Shown: positions 12,262 to 22,381, counted from the stretch's first letter. The stretch: 64,000 nt of DNA from Lelliottia nimipressuralis (GCF_004402045.1 NZ_SOMG01000003.1:109227-173226); one strand, 5' to 3'. Program-made: numbers and translations. The notes: a model not told the origin generated them from the sequence alone.

Positions 12262-13140
12262 TTAGGACTGCAGTTCCAGCCCGGCGAGACGTCTCCAGTA
12301 ACCGTTGCAGTCGCTGTTAGCCTGCAGCGGCAGCGGAGAGGCACCGTTTTCATTCGCGCGGAAGGCGTCCAGCATCGCGAATACGCGAGTATCGAGCGGC
12401 GACAGCCGAACCATGTCCACCAGCCCGTTCATTGATGCCAGCTCATTGCCCAGGTTATAGACATAGCCACTCATGGTCTGAATGCCGTTCAGAACAAACA
12501 CCTGCTGATTCTCCTGCGATAGCATGCTGCGTCCGTTCGGGTACTTAATGCAGCAGGTTTCGCACTCGTCTTTCGGCCGGTCTTCCGAGCGTGCGGTAAA
12601 GCAGCGCGCAGAGTAAGCCAGCGGCAGATGACCGTAGCTCAGCACTTCCACTTCAAACTTATTGCGAATGCCCAGCTCTTCACACTGGGTGAGCAGGTTT
12701 GCCAGCCAGTCGCGGGAGAGTTCAACCGGCATGCACCAGCGCGTCATCCCCTGCTTAAGCAGCAGGCGCAGGGTCACGGCGTTATAGCAGTTCAGGGCAT
12801 GGCCCGCGACAAACGGCAGCTTGCGCTCGGCGCACATGTTCACCACGCCGAGGTCGCTCGCTTCCAGCAGGAATTCGCCGTTTTCGACATAGCGCTTCAG
12901 CTCGCCCAGTTCGGAAGACGCCTGCACCAGCGCAAGCGTCGAAAGCACCACCTGTTTGCCACTTCCGGCGAGGGTTTTCGCCATATCCAGCCAGTCGCCC
13001 ACTTTGGTCGCCCGACGTTTGCTGCACACCGCTTCGCCCAGGTAAATCACATCGGCGCTGCTGCTGGCGGCCTGTTGGTAAAAATCTTCCAGCGTCTCTT
13101 TTGGCCAGTAGTAGAGAACGGGTCCTAATGAATATTTCAT
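12262..13140 (-). CDS. ubiV: Oxygen-independent ubiquinone hydroxylation protein UbiV
   Basis: Partner of UbiU in O2-independent hydroxylation of the ubiquinone ring, using prephenate as oxygen donor. U32-peptidase fold, 292 residues as in E. coli. A [4Fe-4S]-cluster cysteine is visible as C39 (GEAVCSKRR), with three more in CFTARSEDRPKDECETCC. Starts 7 bases after ubiU ends, so the pair is an operon; UbiU and UbiV form a heterodimer. Confidence 0.96.
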   Translation of the reverse strand: MKYSLGPVLYYWPKETLEDFYQQAASSSADVIYLGEAVCSKRRATKVGDWLDMAKTLAGSGKQVVLSTLALVQASSELGELKRYVENGEFLLEASDLGVVNMCAERKLPFVAGHALNCYNAVTLRLLLKQGMTRWCMPVELSRDWLANLLTQCEELGIRNKFEVEVLSYGHLPLAYSARCFTARSEDRPKDECETCCIKYPNGRSMLSQENQQVFVLNGIQTMSGYVYNLGNELASMNGLVDMVRLSPLDTRVFAMLDAFRANENGASPLPLQANSDCNGYWRRLAGLELQS

Positions 13141-13147
13141 GATGATC

Positions 13148-14143
13148 TCACTGCCATTTACGGTGATACGCGCCCAGCGTGGTTTGCGTGCCTTCGGACA
13201 TCGATCCGAGCGTCTCCATCCACGCCGGTTGCGCGGCGTAATTCTGCGGGTCCGCCATGCAGCGGTCGATGGCCTGACGCCACACTTTCGCCACCTGGCT
13301 CACATAGGCCGGGCTGCGCTGACGACCTTCGATTTTCACCGAGGCAATATTGGCCGCCAGCAGTTCCGGCAGCAGCTCCAGCGTGTTAAGGCTGGTGGGC
13401 TCTTCCAGCGCGTGGTAGCGCTCGCCGTCGACCAGATAGCGACCTTTACACAGGGTTGGATAACCGGCGTTTTCACCATCCTGATAGCGATCGATCAACA
13501 CCTCATTCAGGCGAGATTCCAGCCCCTGCGGCGTTTGCTGCCAGCGGACAAAGCGGGCAGGGGAGCAGGCCCCGACGGTATTAGGCGATTCCCCTGTTAA
13601 ATAAGAGGAAAGATAGCAACGGCCTTCGGCCATAATGCACAGGCTGCCGAAGGCAAAAACTTCCAGCGGTACTGGCGTGACGCGCGCGAGTTGCTTAACC
13701 TGATGAATAGAGAGCACGCGCGGCAGCACCACGCGGGCCACATCAAAGTGTTGATGGTAAAAACGTACGGCCTCTTCGTTGGTGGCAGATGCCTGAACAG
13801 AGACGTGGCGCTCAATATGGGGATAGCGTTCTGCCGCATACTCAAGCATGGCGAGGTCGGCCAGGATCAGCGCATCGGCTCCCAGCTGTGCTGCCATATC
13901 CACCGCGCGCTGCCAGCGGGCGTAGCCGTCAGGATGGGCAAAGGTATTAATGGCGATATGCAGTTTGCGGCGGTGCTGGTGAACGAAGTTAACGGCTTCC
14001 TGAAGCTTTTTCTCCGTAAAGTTGAGGCCAGCAAAATGGCGGGCATTGGTATCATCTTTCAGCCCGATATAGACCGCATCGGCCCCATTTTCGATGGCCG
14101 CCTTAAGCGCCGGAAGGTTTCCGGCAGGGCAGAGCAGCTCCAT
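13148..14143 (-). CDS. ubiU: Oxygen-independent ubiquinone hydroxylation protein UbiU
   Basis: 331-residue U32-family protein forming a heterodimer with UbiV for anaerobic ubiquinone synthesis. Starts MELLCPAGNLPALKAAIENGADAVY... (family N-terminus) and keeps the four cluster cysteines in LCIMAEGRC, GACSPAR and PTLCKGRY. First gene of the ubiUV unit, divergent from ubiT across a 211-base regulatory region. Confidence 0.96.
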   Translation of the reverse strand: MELLCPAGNLPALKAAIENGADAVYIGLKDDTNARHFAGLNFTEKKLQEAVNFVHQHRRKLHIAINTFAHPDGYARWQRAVDMAAQLGADALILADLAMLEYAAERYPHIERHVSVQASATNEEAVRFYHQHFDVARVVLPRVLSIHQVKQLARVTPVPLEVFAFGSLCIMAEGRCYLSSYLTGESPNTVGACSPARFVRWQQTPQGLESRLNEVLIDRYQDGENAGYPTLCKGRYLVDGERYHALEEPTSLNTLELLPELLAANIASVKIEGRQRSPAYVSQVAKVWRQAIDRCMADPQNYAAQPAWMETLGSMSEGTQTTLGAYHRKWQ

Positions 14144-14354
14144 AATTTATCCTGATGTAGTCGAACGCAAAATTGTTAACGAGCTGGGATTTTAATTAAC
14201 CCATACGCGACAATTTTTGATTTAAGGCAGCTAATGGCGTATTGATGACACCAATAATGAGGTGCGCCGGACGATGGTTTGTTGATTTACGCCGCTATGT
14301 TGTCCTTCGGATATGGCAAAATAGCGGGACTATAGATATCAGGGAGTAAAGCTC
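14144..14354. promoter_or_regulatory. ubiUV/ubiT divergent regulatory region
   Basis: AT-rich gap with TTGAT half-sites at 14217, 14242 and 14282, two of them in TTGATTTA-G/C contexts. FNR binds TTGAT-N4-ATCAA, and E. coli ubiUV is FNR-activated, so these are candidate FNR sites; their second halves match poorly. No strong sigma-70 boxes stand out. Confidence 0.35.
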
Positions 14355-14879
14355 GTGCTGGATAAACTGCGTTCACGTCTCGTACAATTTGGTCCATCAA
14401 TGCTGAGCGTGCCGGTAAAACTGGCGCCGTTCGCGCTTAAACGCCAGGTGCTGGAGCAGGTCCTGAGCTGGCAGTTCCGTCAGGCGCTGCAGGATGGCGA
14501 GCTGGAATTCCTGGAAGGCCGCTGGTTAAGCATTGAGGTGCGCGACATCGGTCTGCGCTGGTTTACCTCTGTTGAGAATGACCAGCTGATCGTACGCGAA
14601 TCCGCCGACGCGGACGTGAGCTTTAGCGCCAACGCCAGCGATCTGCTGATGATCGCCGCGCGCAAGCAAGATCCGGATACGCTCTTCTTCCAGCGCCGTC
14701 TGGTGATTGAAGGCGATACGGAGCTTGGCCTGTACGTTAAGAATTTAATGGATGCCATTGAGCTGGAGCAGATGCCGAAAGCGCTGCGCGTGATGTTAAT
14801 GCAAATGGCAGATTTCGTTGAGGCCGGGCTGAAAACCCCGCCGGACGGTAAACACACTTCAGTAGGTGAGCCATGCTGA
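14355..14879 (+). CDS. ubiT: Ubiquinone biosynthesis accessory factor UbiT (SCP2 domain)
   Basis: 174-residue SCP2-domain lipid-binding protein, thought to present the isoprenoid quinone intermediate in the O2-independent pathway (the anaerobic counterpart of UbiJ). GTG start preceded by AGGGAGTAAAGCTC; starts MLDKLRSRLVQFGP. The SCP2 fold covers about 40-150 (SWQFRQALQDGELEFLEGR). Overlaps yhbS by 7 bases, suggesting translational coupling. Confidence 0.95.
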   Translation: MLDKLRSRLVQFGPSMLSVPVKLAPFALKRQVLEQVLSWQFRQALQDGELEFLEGRWLSIEVRDIGLRWFTSVENDQLIVRESADADVSFSANASDLLMIAARKQDPDTLFFQRRLVIEGDTELGLYVKNLMDAIELEQMPKALRVMLMQMADFVEAGLKTPPDGKHTSVGEPC

Positions 14880-15376
14880 TTCGAGTCGAAATTGGGATTG
14901 ATGCGCCGGGGATCGATGCGTTGCTGCGCCGCTCTTTTGCGAGCGATGCCGAAGCCCAACTGGTCCACGATCTTCGCGAAGACGGCCTGATTACGCTGGG
15001 GCTGGTTGCCACCGATGACGAAGGTCAGGTGGTGGGCTATGTTGCCTTCAGTCCGGTAACCGTTCAGGGCGAAGAGCTCCAGTGGGTAGGAATGGCGCCG
15101 CTGGCGGTGGATGAAAGCTATCGCGGGCAGGGTCTGGCGCGCCAGCTGGTCTATGAAGGGCTGGATTCGCTCAATGAGTTCGGTTATGCGGCCGTTGTTA
15201 CGCTGGGCGATCCGGCGTTCTATGGCCGTTTAGGCTTTGAGCAGGCCGCACATTACGATCTCCGTTGCCGCTGGCCGGGTACGGAATCCGCCTTCCAGGT
15301 ACATCGTCTGGCGGACGATGCGTTCAACGGCGTGAATGGCCTGGTAGAGTACCACGACCATTTCAATCGCTTTTAA
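14873..15376 (+). CDS. yhbS: GNAT-family N-acetyltransferase YhbS
   Basis: 167 residues, same length as E. coli YhbS. Typical GNAT core with beta strand WVGMAPLAV and acetyl-CoA loop [11 protein letters not shown] (about 75-95). E. coli YhbS has been linked to sRNA/anti-sigma regulation, but its biochemical substrate is not settled. Overlaps the end of ubiT; its stop overlaps the convergent yhbQ by 14 bases. Confidence 0.93.
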   Translation: MLIRVEIGIDAPGIDALLRRSFASDAEAQLVHDLREDGLITLGLVATDDEGQVVGYVAFSPVTVQGEELQWVGMAPLAVDESYRGQGLARQLVYEGLDSLNEFGYAAVVTLGDPAFYGRLGFEQAAHYDLRCRWPGTESAFQVHRLADDAFNGVNGLVEYHDHFNRF

Positions 15377-15650
15377 TCAGGCTCTCGCGTAGCGCCTCAA
15401 ATGAGCCATCTCCGGTCACGAGGCGCTCTTTCTGGCGCTTCGTCAGCTGTTTAATCCGGTATTCCAGCCTGAGCGCCAGCGATCTGTCGCCCACGGCGGC
15501 TGAAAATGCCAGCTGCAATTCCCCTTTTCCCCGCAGCGCCTTCGCCCCTTTCCCCGTTTGATGTTGTAAAAAACGCCGCGCCACATCGGTAGTGATCCCG
15601 GTGTAGAGAGCGTTATCAGCGGTTCGGACAAGATAGAGAAACCAGCACAC
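15363..15650 (-). CDS. yhbQ: GIY-YIG nuclease-superfamily protein YhbQ
   Basis: UPF0213 protein with a GIY-YIG-type core: [20 protein letters not shown], then a cluster of basic residues. E. coli YhbQ (100 residues) is reported to act on nucleic acid. The start is uncertain: GTG at 15650 gives a 95-residue product aligned with the family N-terminus. An ATG at 15692 would add 14 residues but has no ribosome-binding site. The gene is convergent with yhbS and divergent from yhbP. Confidence 0.85.
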   Translation of the reverse strand: MCWFLYLVRTADNALYTGITTDVARRFLQHQTGKGAKALRGKGELQLAFSAAVGDRSLALRLEYRIKQLTKRQKERLVTGDGSFEALRESLIKSD

Positions 15651-15706
15651 GGTAAACGGATTCAGTATGTTAAGGTGAACGCACCATAGCATGAGAGAGA
15701 ATGAAA

Positions 15707-16141
15707 ATGGAAACACTGGCCGCCATTAACCGCTGGCTGGCGAAGCAGCATGTTGTCACCTGGTGCGTGTACAGCGAGGGGGAGATGTGGTGTGCAAACG
15801 CGTTTTACTACTACGATCCAGAGCGCGTTGCTTTTTACGTCATGAGCGAAGACAAAACGCGTCATGCGCAGATGACTGGCCAGCAGGCAAAGGTGGCGGG
15901 TACGGTGAACGGCCAGCCTAAAACGGTCGCGCTGATCCGTGGTGTGCAGTTCAAAGGTGAAATTCGGCGTCTGGACGGAGAAGAGAGCGACGCGCGTCGT
16001 AAGCTCTACTCGCGCCGCTTTCCCGTTGCCGCTGCGCTAAAAGCCCCGGTGTGGGAAATCCGCCTCGATGAGCTGAAATTTACCGACAACACCCTGGGCT
16101 TTGGCAAGAAGCTGCACTGGTTACGCGCCGAGCAGGCGTAG
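15707..16141 (+). CDS. yhbP: UPF0306 protein YhbP (flavin-reductase/PNPOx-like fold)
   Basis: 144-residue protein of the pyridoxamine-phosphate-oxidase-like split barrel family; function not established. Starts [19 protein letters not shown] as in E. coli; an ATG at 15701 is two codons upstream and cannot be excluded. Conserved core [21 protein letters not shown]. Its 3' end overlaps convergent yhbO by 21 bases. Confidence 0.9.
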   Translation: METLAAINRWLAKQHVVTWCVYSEGEMWCANAFYYYDPERVAFYVMSEDKTRHAQMTGQQAKVAGTVNGQPKTVALIRGVQFKGEIRRLDGEESDARRKLYSRRFPVAAALKAPVWEIRLDELKFTDNTLGFGKKLHWLRAEQA

Positions 16142-16639
16142 CGCTTCGCGGTTAAACGCCGGGAGATCGTCCGGGGTTCGGCTGGTAATCAGCTGATCTT
16201 TGTCGTTGACCACTTCCTGATCGTAAAACTCGGCCCCCGCGTTTTTCAGATCGATAACGATCGGTTTCACGGCCGTAAGCTTACGCCCGCGTACAACCTC
16301 AGCGCTGATAAGCAGCTGCGGGCCGTGACAGATGGCAAAGACCGGTTTGCCGGTCGAGACAAAGTCCCGTGTAAAGGTCACAAAACGCTCGTCCCCGCGT
16401 AGGGAATCCGGGGAATGGCCGCCGGGTAACAGCAGGGCGTCAAAATCTGAGGGACTAACGTTATCGATAGTCTCGTCGATGGTCACGCTGGCCTCGCCCT
16501 TATGGCCCTTCACCGTTTTGCCTGCTTCTTTCTCAATGGTGATGACCTCATGTCCCGCCTTGCGGAACGCCTCTGCGGGAGAGGTAAATTCTGAATCTTC
16601 AAACTCGTCGGTAATCAAGACTGCGATTTTCTTGCCCAT
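16121..16639 (-). CDS. yhbO: DJ-1/PfpI family protein YhbO (protein/nucleotide deglycase)
   Basis: 172 residues, equal to E. coli YhbO, a stress-protection protein of the DJ-1/PfpI superfamily reported to repair glyoxal/methylglyoxal adducts. Nucleophile elbow cysteine C104 in [10 protein letters not shown], with the family's acidic partner early in the chain (DEFEDSEF). Cytosolic, no signal peptide. Single gene, 3' overlap with yhbP. Confidence 0.94.
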   Translation of the reverse strand: MGKKIAVLITDEFEDSEFTSPAEAFRKAGHEVITIEKEAGKTVKGHKGEASVTIDETIDNVSPSDFDALLLPGGHSPDSLRGDERFVTFTRDFVSTGKPVFAICHGPQLLISAEVVRGRKLTAVKPIVIDLKNAGAEFYDQEVVNDKDQLITSRTPDDLPAFNREALRLLGA

Positions 16640-16711
16640 GCTTCCTCCGTTGTTTTGGCTTCAGACAGATTTTTCTCCGCTTGTGGTAAATACTTACCTG
16701 TAACAGACTTC

Positions 16712-16838
16712 TATACCCGTCATACTTCAAGTTGCATGTGCGTTGGCTGCACTCGTTCACCCCAGTCACTTACTTATGTAAGCTCCTGGGGATTCACTCC
16801 CTTGCCGCCTTCCTGCAACTCGAATTATTTAGGGTATA
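16712..16838. repeat. ERIC element, full length (127 bp)
   Basis: Near-perfect long palindrome from TATACCC to GGGTATA. It contains the sequences targeted by the standard ERIC1R and ERIC2 primers (ATGTAAGCTCCTGGGGATTC and the complement of AAGTAAGTGACTGGGGTGA). Exactly 127 bases between its terminal TATA ends. It lies 54 bases upstream of yraR and would be transcribed if the yraR promoter lies before it. Confidence 0.97.
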
Positions 16839-16892
16839 AGTGTGGTCGACCACGCTGAGTTCGCAAACGGACAATTCTGTAAAGGAGATAAG

Positions 16893-17537
16893 ATGAGTCA
16901 GGTACTGATAACAGGCGCAACCGGACTGGTGGGTGGGCATTTGCTGCGGCTGCTGATTCAGGATCGTCGCGTGAACTATATCGCTGCCCCGACGCGACGG
17001 CCACTCGCGGACGTTTCCGGCGTCTTTAACCCGCACGACCCGCAGCTGACTGACGCGCTGGCACAGGTGCAGGATCCGATTGATATCGCCTTTTGTTGTC
17101 TTGGTACGACCCGGCGCGAGGCGGGCAGTAAAGAGGCATTTGTGCATGCGGACTACACGCTGGTGGTGGACACGGCACTCACGGCCAAAAGGCTGGGGGC
17201 CAAACATTTCCTCGTGGTCAGCTCGCTGGGCGCCAGTGTCGGATCGCCCTTTTTCTACAACAAAGTGAAGGGCAAAATGGAAGAGGCGCTGATTGCCCAG
17301 AAGTGGGAGCACCTGACGATTGTTCGCCCTTCCATGCTGCTGGGACACCGGGACGAACGACGTTTCAATGAGTCAATCTTCGCACCGCTGTTCCGCATCC
17401 TTCCCGGAAACTGGAAATCCGTTGAGGCGCGGGACGTGGCGCGTGCCATGTTGAAAGAGGCGCTTTCACCATCGAAGGAAGGGGTGAACATTATCCCTTC
17501 GGCAAAACTGCGTGAAATCGCGCAGGGCGAGGCGTAA
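16893..17537 (+). CDS. yraR: NAD(P)-binding oxidoreductase-like protein YraR
   Basis: 214-residue atypical short-chain dehydrogenase-like protein (E. coli 211). N-terminal Rossmann motif [14 protein letters not shown] (residues 6-19), [16 protein letters not shown] in the middle and [14 protein letters not shown]. Substrate unknown. The start at 16893 follows AAAGGAGATAAG; the longer frame from 16842 would run into the ERIC flank. Probably co-transcribed with yraQ, 40 bases downstream. Confidence 0.92.
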   Translation: MSQVLITGATGLVGGHLLRLLIQDRRVNYIAAPTRRPLADVSGVFNPHDPQLTDALAQVQDPIDIAFCCLGTTRREAGSKEAFVHADYTLVVDTALTAKRLGAKHFLVVSSLGASVGSPFFYNKVKGKMEEALIAQKWEHLTIVRPSMLLGHRDERRFNESIFAPLFRILPGNWKSVEARDVARAMLKEALSPSKEGVNIIPSAKLREIAQGEA

Positions 17538-17577
17538 ACTCCCCCGGCTAATTACCTAATACTCTCCGGGGAATGCT

Positions 17578-18615
17578 ATGACTGGTCAGTCTTCATCTCA
17601 GGCGGCAACACCTGTTCAATGGTGGAAGCCCGCACTCTTCTTTCTCGTGGTCATTATTGGCCTCTGGTACGTGAAATGGCAGCCGTACTACGGTAAAGCC
17701 TTTACGGCTGCCGAAACGCACAGCATCGGTAAATCTATTCTCGCGCAGGCTGATGCCAGCCCGCTGCAGGCGGCGTGGGACTATGCCATGGTCTACTTCC
17801 TTGCCGTCTGGAAAGCCGCCGTTTTAGGCGTCATTCTGGGCTCACTGATTCAGGTGCTTATCCCCCGTAACTGGCTGGTGAAAACCCTCGGGCAGCCGCG
17901 CTTTCAGGGCACGCTGCTGGGAACGATTTTCTCCCTGCCGGGCATGATGTGCTCCTGCTGTGCCGCGCCTGTGGCGGCAGGGATGCGTCGCCAGCGCGTG
18001 TCGATGGGCGGCGCGCTGGCGTTCTGGATGGGCAACCCGCTGCTCAACCCGGCGACGCTGGTGTTTATGGGCTTTGTGCTGGGCTGGCATTTCGCGTTCA
18101 TCCGCCTGGTGGCCGGGCTGCTGACCGTGCTGGTCGTCGCGACGCTGGTGCAAAAATGGGTGAAGGATACTGACGCAGAACCCGCCTCAGTTGAGCTGGA
18201 CGTCAGCGAGCCGCAGGGCGGTTTCTTCGCACGCTGGGGCAGGGCGCTATGGCAGCTTTTCTGGAGCACCATCCCGGTTTATATCCTGGCGGTACTGGTG
18301 CTGGGGGCGGCGCGCGTCTGGCTGTTCCCGCATGCGGATGGTGCTATCGATAACACGCTAATGTGGGTCATTGCGATGGCCGTTGCAGGCTGCCTGTTCG
18401 TTATCCCGACGGCCGCTGAAATTCCCATTGTTCAGACCATGATGCTTGCCGGGATGGGCACCGCGCCAGCGCTGGCGCTTCTTATCACCCTGCCGGCAAT
18501 CAGCCTGCCGTCGCTCATCATGCTGCGTAAGTCATTCCCGGCGAAAGCGCTGTGGCTCACCGCAGGGCTGGTGGCGTTGAGTGGGGTGATTGTGGGGAGT
18601 ATTGCTTTGCTGTAA
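17578..18615 (+). CDS. yraQ: Putative permease YraQ (UPF0718 family)
   Basis: 345-residue inner-membrane protein (E. coli 346) with about 8-10 hydrophobic segments. The family signature PGMMCSCCAAPVAAGMRRQ contains a cysteine pair, and a GNPLLNPATLVFMGFVLGW repeat-like motif follows. Members resemble permeases associated with metalloid/organoarsenical export (ArsP-like), but the substrate of YraQ is unknown. Start 17578 follows GGGGAATGCT. Confidence 0.92.
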   Translation: MTGQSSSQAATPVQWWKPALFFLVVIIGLWYVKWQPYYGKAFTAAETHSIGKSILAQADASPLQAAWDYAMVYFLAVWKAAVLGVILGSLIQVLIPRNWLVKTLGQPRFQGTLLGTIFSLPGMMCSCCAAPVAAGMRRQRVSMGGALAFWMGNPLLNPATLVFMGFVLGWHFAFIRLVAGLLTVLVVATLVQKWVKDTDAEPASVELDVSEPQGGFFARWGRALWQLFWSTIPVYILAVLVLGAARVWLFPHADGAIDNTLMWVIAMAVAGCLFVIPTAAEIPIVQTMMLAGMGTAPALALLITLPAISLPSLIMLRKSFPAKALWLTAGLVALSGVIVGSIALL

Positions 18616-18621
18616 AAAAAA

Positions 18622-18648
18622 GCCCGGTAGCGCTAGCGCTTACCGGGC
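18622..18648. repeat. Single REP palindrome between yraQ and dolP
   Basis: GCCCGGTAGCGC-TAG-CGCTTACCGGGC, preceded by a run of A residues that would read as a T-run for the opposite strand. Probably a shared 3' boundary of the convergent yraQ and dolP. Confidence 0.8.
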
Positions 18649-18665
18649 CTACAGTCAGGTGTGGC

Positions 18666-19241
18666 TTACTTGATGTAAGTAAACGCGGTGGTGACGTGCT
18701 TCACGCCGCTCACCCGGCTGGCGATATCGGCCGCCGCTTTTCCTTCACGTTCGGTTACCAGACCCAGCAGGAACACTTCGCCGTTTTCAGTCGTCACTTT
18801 CACGTTGGAAGATTTGACCTGGTCCGAGCCCAGCAGCTGGGAACGCACTTTGGTGGTGATCCAGGTATCGGAAGAGGCATCACCTAAACCAATTGGCTTG
18901 CCCTGGCGCACTTCGTTAAACACCTCTGTGGTACCTTCAACACCCATCGCAATTTGCTTCGCACGAGAGGCAAGTTCCATATTCGGCGCCTGGCCTGCCA
19001 GCAGCACTTTGCCCTGATAAGCCGTCACGTTGATACGCGCTTCTTTCTTGATTTGTTCGTCTTTCGACAGCGCACTGTTAACGCGCAGCTCCAGCGTACC
19101 GTCATCTACCTGTGTACCCACTGTGCGTGGATCGGTTGCCGCTTTGGTGCCTACCGCGGCGGTACCCACAACGGCCGCAGCGATACATCCCTGAAGCAGT
19201 AATGCAGACATAAGGACTGCGAGGGTCGATAAAGCCTTCAT
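18666..19241 (-). CDS. dolP: Outer-membrane lipoprotein DolP (YraP), dual BON domains
   Basis: 191 residues. Lipoprotein signal ending LLLQGC (lipidated C19), then two BON domains (about 46-112 and 125-190) that by family bind anionic phospholipid and support outer-membrane integrity and BAM function; sigma-E regulated in E. coli. Starts 9 bases after diaA, so it can be co-transcribed with diaA. I could not confirm a sigma-E promoter by eye. Confidence 0.96.
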   Translation of the reverse strand: MKALSTLAVLMSALLLQGCIAAAVVGTAAVGTKAATDPRTVGTQVDDGTLELRVNSALSKDEQIKKEARINVTAYQGKVLLAGQAPNMELASRAKQIAMGVEGTTEVFNEVRQGKPIGLGDASSDTWITTKVRSQLLGSDQVKSSNVKVTTENGEVFLLGLVTEREGKAAADIASRVSGVKHVTTAFTYIK

Positions 19242-19250
19242 AAGAACTCC

Positions 19251-19841
19251 TTAATCATCCTGGTGAGGGAAAAGCGTGTTATCGATCAGATCGCATAGGC
19301 AGTTTACTGTCAGCATATGCATCTCCTGAATACGTGCGCTCCGGTGAGACGGAATGCGGATTTCCACATCCTGCGGCCCAAGCAGACCCGCCAGCTCACC
19401 ACCGTCATAGCCGGTTAAGGCCACGATAGTCATGTCACGGGTGACGGCGGCTTCAACGGCTTTGACAATATCCCGGCTGTTGCCGCGCGTGGAGATTGCC
19501 AGCAGCACATCTCCAGCATGACCCAGGGCTCGCACCTGCTTCGCGTAAATTTCGTCATGCAGACGATCGTTAGCAATCGCTGTTAAGACCACATTATCGG
19601 TATTAAGTGCAATGGCAGGTAAACTCGGGCGTTCTGTTTCAAAGCGATTGATCATGCTGGCAGCAAAATGCTGTGCGTTGGCGGCTGACGTGCCGTTGCC
19701 ACAACAGAGGATTTTGTTGCCATTAAGCAGGGATTGCACCAGCGTCATTGCGGCACGCGAGATAGCATCCGGAAGGGCTTCCGCCGCGGCAATCTGAGTC
19801 TGGATGCTTTCTGTGAAGCACACTTTAATTCTTTCGAGCAC
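19251..19841 (-). CDS. diaA: DnaA initiator-associating protein DiaA
   Basis: 196-residue SIS-domain protein (homotetramer in E. coli) that binds DnaA and promotes its assembly at oriC for timely replication. SIS core visible in [18 protein letters not shown] and [13 protein letters not shown]. Same length as E. coli DiaA. Middle of the lpoA-yraN-diaA-dolP minus-strand unit, 21 bases after yraN. Confidence 0.96.
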   Translation of the reverse strand: MLERIKVCFTESIQTQIAAAEALPDAISRAAMTLVQSLLNGNKILCCGNGTSAANAQHFAASMINRFETERPSLPAIALNTDNVVLTAIANDRLHDEIYAKQVRALGHAGDVLLAISTRGNSRDIVKAVEAAVTRDMTIVALTGYDGGELAGLLGPQDVEIRIPSHRSARIQEMHMLTVNCLCDLIDNTLFPHQDD

Positions 19842-19862
19842 GTTATCCCTTTTAAATCTTAA

Positions 19863-20258
19863 TTATGCATCTTCGCCAAAAGCGTTTTTAAGCCATTCGA
19901 TCTCATTTCCGGTGAAGGCTATCACATCGAACCGGCAATCCACAGTATCAAAGCTCCCATTATGGCGGGCAAGCCACAAGTGGGCAGTCTGTAATAATTT
20001 ATGTTGTTTGGCGAGCGTCACGCTGGCGGCAGCACCGCCAAAACGGGAGGACTGTCGAAAGCGGACTTCTACAAACACAATGACCTGACCGTCTTTCATG
20101 ATCAGGTCAATTTCGCCGCCGCGCCCGCGGACGTTAGCGGCGATAAAGCGCAGTCCATTGCCTTCAAGCCAGCGACGCGCTTTTAACTCCCACGCATCGC
20201 CGGTCTCTTTACGGCTTAACTGGCCGGGACGATTTGCCCCTGCTGGTATTTGAGCCAT
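19863..20258 (-). CDS. yraN: UPF0102 protein YraN (nuclease-fold)
   Basis: 131 residues, same as E. coli. UPF0102 proteins have a Holliday-junction-resolvase-like restriction-endonuclease fold; the core [22 protein letters not shown] carries the D and E-x-K-like positions (here VEVR). Function unproven. Its first 43 bases overlap the end of lpoA in another frame, implying coupling. Confidence 0.93.
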   Translation of the reverse strand: MAQIPAGANRPGQLSRKETGDAWELKARRWLEGNGLRFIAANVRGRGGEIDLIMKDGQVIVFVEVRFRQSSRFGGAAASVTLAKQHKLLQTAHLWLARHNGSFDTVDCRFDVIAFTGNEIEWLKNAFGEDA

Positions 20259-22381
20259 GATAACTTCCTGTTGATCACACAGTCCTGAGTCGCGGTCAGA
20301 TCGCCGGTGTTGCCGTTAAGCTCAAAGCCCGGCACCTGACGCATCTGGGTAAAGTGGTTCGCCAGCGCCCACGCATCGACACCCATCGCATACAGACGCG
20401 CCAGAGAGTAATCGTTACGCACCGTGCTGAGCGCTTGCTGCATCAGCGCCGGGTTGCTGCCTGCCAGCATAGGGATTTCACTGTACTGCAGGCCGTCCAT
20501 TTCCAGCCGGAAATCAGGGCCTGCGGTGCCCTGCGCGCTGCGTGAGCTGGCGTAGAGCGTTGCGCCGCTCTGGCTGCCGTTACGCATCGCAATCATCGGT
20601 TTGATAAAGGCGATCTCCTGCGGTGTGGCAACGATATAGGCCGCATCCACTTTACCGCCACCGCTAATCTGCGCGTCGGTAGGTGGGGCAGGGATCGTCA
20701 GGCCGCCAATCGTCACGCCCTGCTGCTGCGGCAGGCTCGCGGTCACCGGGCTACCGTTAAGCGCGATACCCGCTCCGCCGTTCACGCCCGCGCGCAGTTC
20801 AGAGACGGAACCGAATTTTTGCTGCAGCACCACGCCGCCGCCCAGCTTCTGCCACTCATCGGCAAAGGCATTGGCCACGCGATCGCCCAGCGTGCTGCGT
20901 GGGATGAGCAGCAGCGGAGCCTGCTTACCTTGTTCGTGAATATGACGGGCCGCATCGCGGGCTTCATCTTCAGGAGAAAGCGCGAAGTAGCAAATATTCG
21001 CCCGGTTCTGAACCTGCTCAGGCTGGTTGAGCGCCAGCACGTTCAGCGTGGTATTGCTCTTCATCAGCTCTTCCACGTTATTTTTCAGCAGCGGGCCGAC
21101 AACGATGCTTGCACCGTCCTGTTGAACCTGCGCCAGCACCTGGTCAAGCGGCTGCGAGCTGGTGTCGTAGATTTTCAACTCAGCGCCCGGGTTGGCGCTG
21201 GTGGCTGCTATGGCCTGCGGCTGCGCGGCAGGTTGAGCTGCGGGTTGGGCAGGCTGCTGTTGAGTCTGTTGAGTCTGTTGGGGCTGTGCTGCTGCGGCGT
21301 CAGGTGCAGGCGCTGTCTGTGTCTCAGCCGGAGCCTGCGTCGCGGGTGCTGGAGTAGCCGCAGGCGTTGTCGGGGCCGTCACCGGGTTTTGCATCGTGCC
21401 CTGCGCCGGGGTTTGCGCTGTGGTCAGGTCGCTGGTCTCCGCGGCGGAAGGACTGACAACGTCATTCACATTGGCCGCCTGGGCCGCCTGTGCGGGAACC
21501 GCGCTGCCCGTTACCGACGTGGTGCCGTTTTTCGCCGCTTCAAAACCCTGCTGTATGGTACGTCCAAACACTGCCGCCTGGCCGTTTAGCGGCAGAAGCA
21601 GGGCGATTTTGCTGGTCGATGCGGGCTTAAAGTTCTGCACGTTTACCAGCTGGGTTGGCAACATTTTTGCGCCCGGGTTTTGCGGGTATCGCGTCTGCCA
21701 GTCTGTAATACCGGCTTTCAACATTTTTGGATCGCTGCGGTTGTTGAACCACATCTGCTGCAGATCCAGCCAGCCCTGAAGGACGTTTTCATCCGCGTTG
21801 ATGACCAGCGCCTGCGCCTGTTCCTGGGTCATAGAGGCAAGCACTTGCCAGGTGGCATCAATATTTTTCTGCTTATCCGCACCACCGAGCAGTGGCTCTT
21901 GTGCAACAAGCGCACGGAGCAGCGTCAGCGAAGGACGCCCCTGCTCAGCGGTAATGCCCGCCTGCCAGAAGCGTGCCTGCTGATTTTTATCCAGTGCGCT
22001 CACGTCGATGTCACCGAGGATCTTCTTCGCGGCGGCGTAATCTTTCAGAGCGACTTTCAGTTCGGCAGAGAGCAGGCTCTGCTCACGACGCTGGGTGTCG
22101 TTAAGATCTTTCGGCAACTGGTTAAACAGCTCGGCAGCCTTCTGGGTTTTACCCTCTTTCAGCAGTGCACGAATGGCGAGTAATTGCCAGTTGGTCTTGG
22201 TATCATTTGAACTCTGCGACATTTGTTGCAGATAAAAGCCAGAGTCAGCCTGAGCGGAACCCTGAAGATGGGCTGTGCTCTGGTCAGGTGCCTGGGTGCC
22301 ACAGCCTGCAAAGATCAGGGCTGCCAGCAGAAGCGGCACGCTGCGCGTGGCTTTTTTTCGAAGAAACGTTAACGGTACCAT
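20216..22381 (-). CDS. lpoA: Penicillin-binding protein 1A activator LpoA
   Basis: Outer-membrane lipoprotein that reaches through the peptidoglycan and stimulates PBP1A. 721 residues versus 678 in E. coli. Signal peptide and lipobox IFAGC (lipidated C27), a TPR-like helical N-terminal domain (about 30-255), a periplasmic-binding-protein-like C-terminal domain from about 400, and between them a disordered Ala/Pro/Gln/Thr-rich linker (about 286-398). The linker is longer than in K-12 and includes QQTQQTQQQ and [11 protein letters not shown] runs. Start 22381 gives the lipoprotein N-terminus; upstream starts were rejected. Divergent from rsmI. Confidence 0.96.
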   Translation of the reverse strand: MVPLTFLRKKATRSVPLLLAALIFAGCGTQAPDQSTAHLQGSAQADSGFYLQQMSQSSNDTKTNWQLLAIRALLKEGKTQKAAELFNQLPKDLNDTQRREQSLLSAELKVALKDYAAAKKILGDIDVSALDKNQQARFWQAGITAEQGRPSLTLLRALVAQEPLLGGADKQKNIDATWQVLASMTQEQAQALVINADENVLQGWLDLQQMWFNNRSDPKMLKAGITDWQTRYPQNPGAKMLPTQLVNVQNFKPASTSKIALLLPLNGQAAVFGRTIQQGFEAAKNGTTSVTGSAVPAQAAQAANVNDVVSPSAAETSDLTTAQTPAQGTMQNPVTAPTTPAATPAPATQAPAETQTAPAPDAAAAQPQQTQQTQQQPAQPAAQPAAQPQAIAATSANPGAELKIYDTSSQPLDQVLAQVQQDGASIVVGPLLKNNVEELMKSNTTLNVLALNQPEQVQNRANICYFALSPEDEARDAARHIHEQGKQAPLLLIPRSTLGDRVANAFADEWQKLGGGVVLQQKFGSVSELRAGVNGGAGIALNGSPVTASLPQQQGVTIGGLTIPAPPTDAQISGGGKVDAAYIVATPQEIAFIKPMIAMRNGSQSGATLYASSRSAQGTAGPDFRLEMDGLQYSEIPMLAGSNPALMQQALSTVRNDYSLARLYAMGVDAWALANHFTQMRQVPGFELNGNTGDLTATQDCVINRKLSWLKYQQGQIVPAS

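Noticed and set aside
14217..14295. Perfect FNR site for ubiUV/ubiT
   Set aside because: Only TTGAT half-sites are present; the other halves match poorly, so the area is listed as candidate control DNA only.
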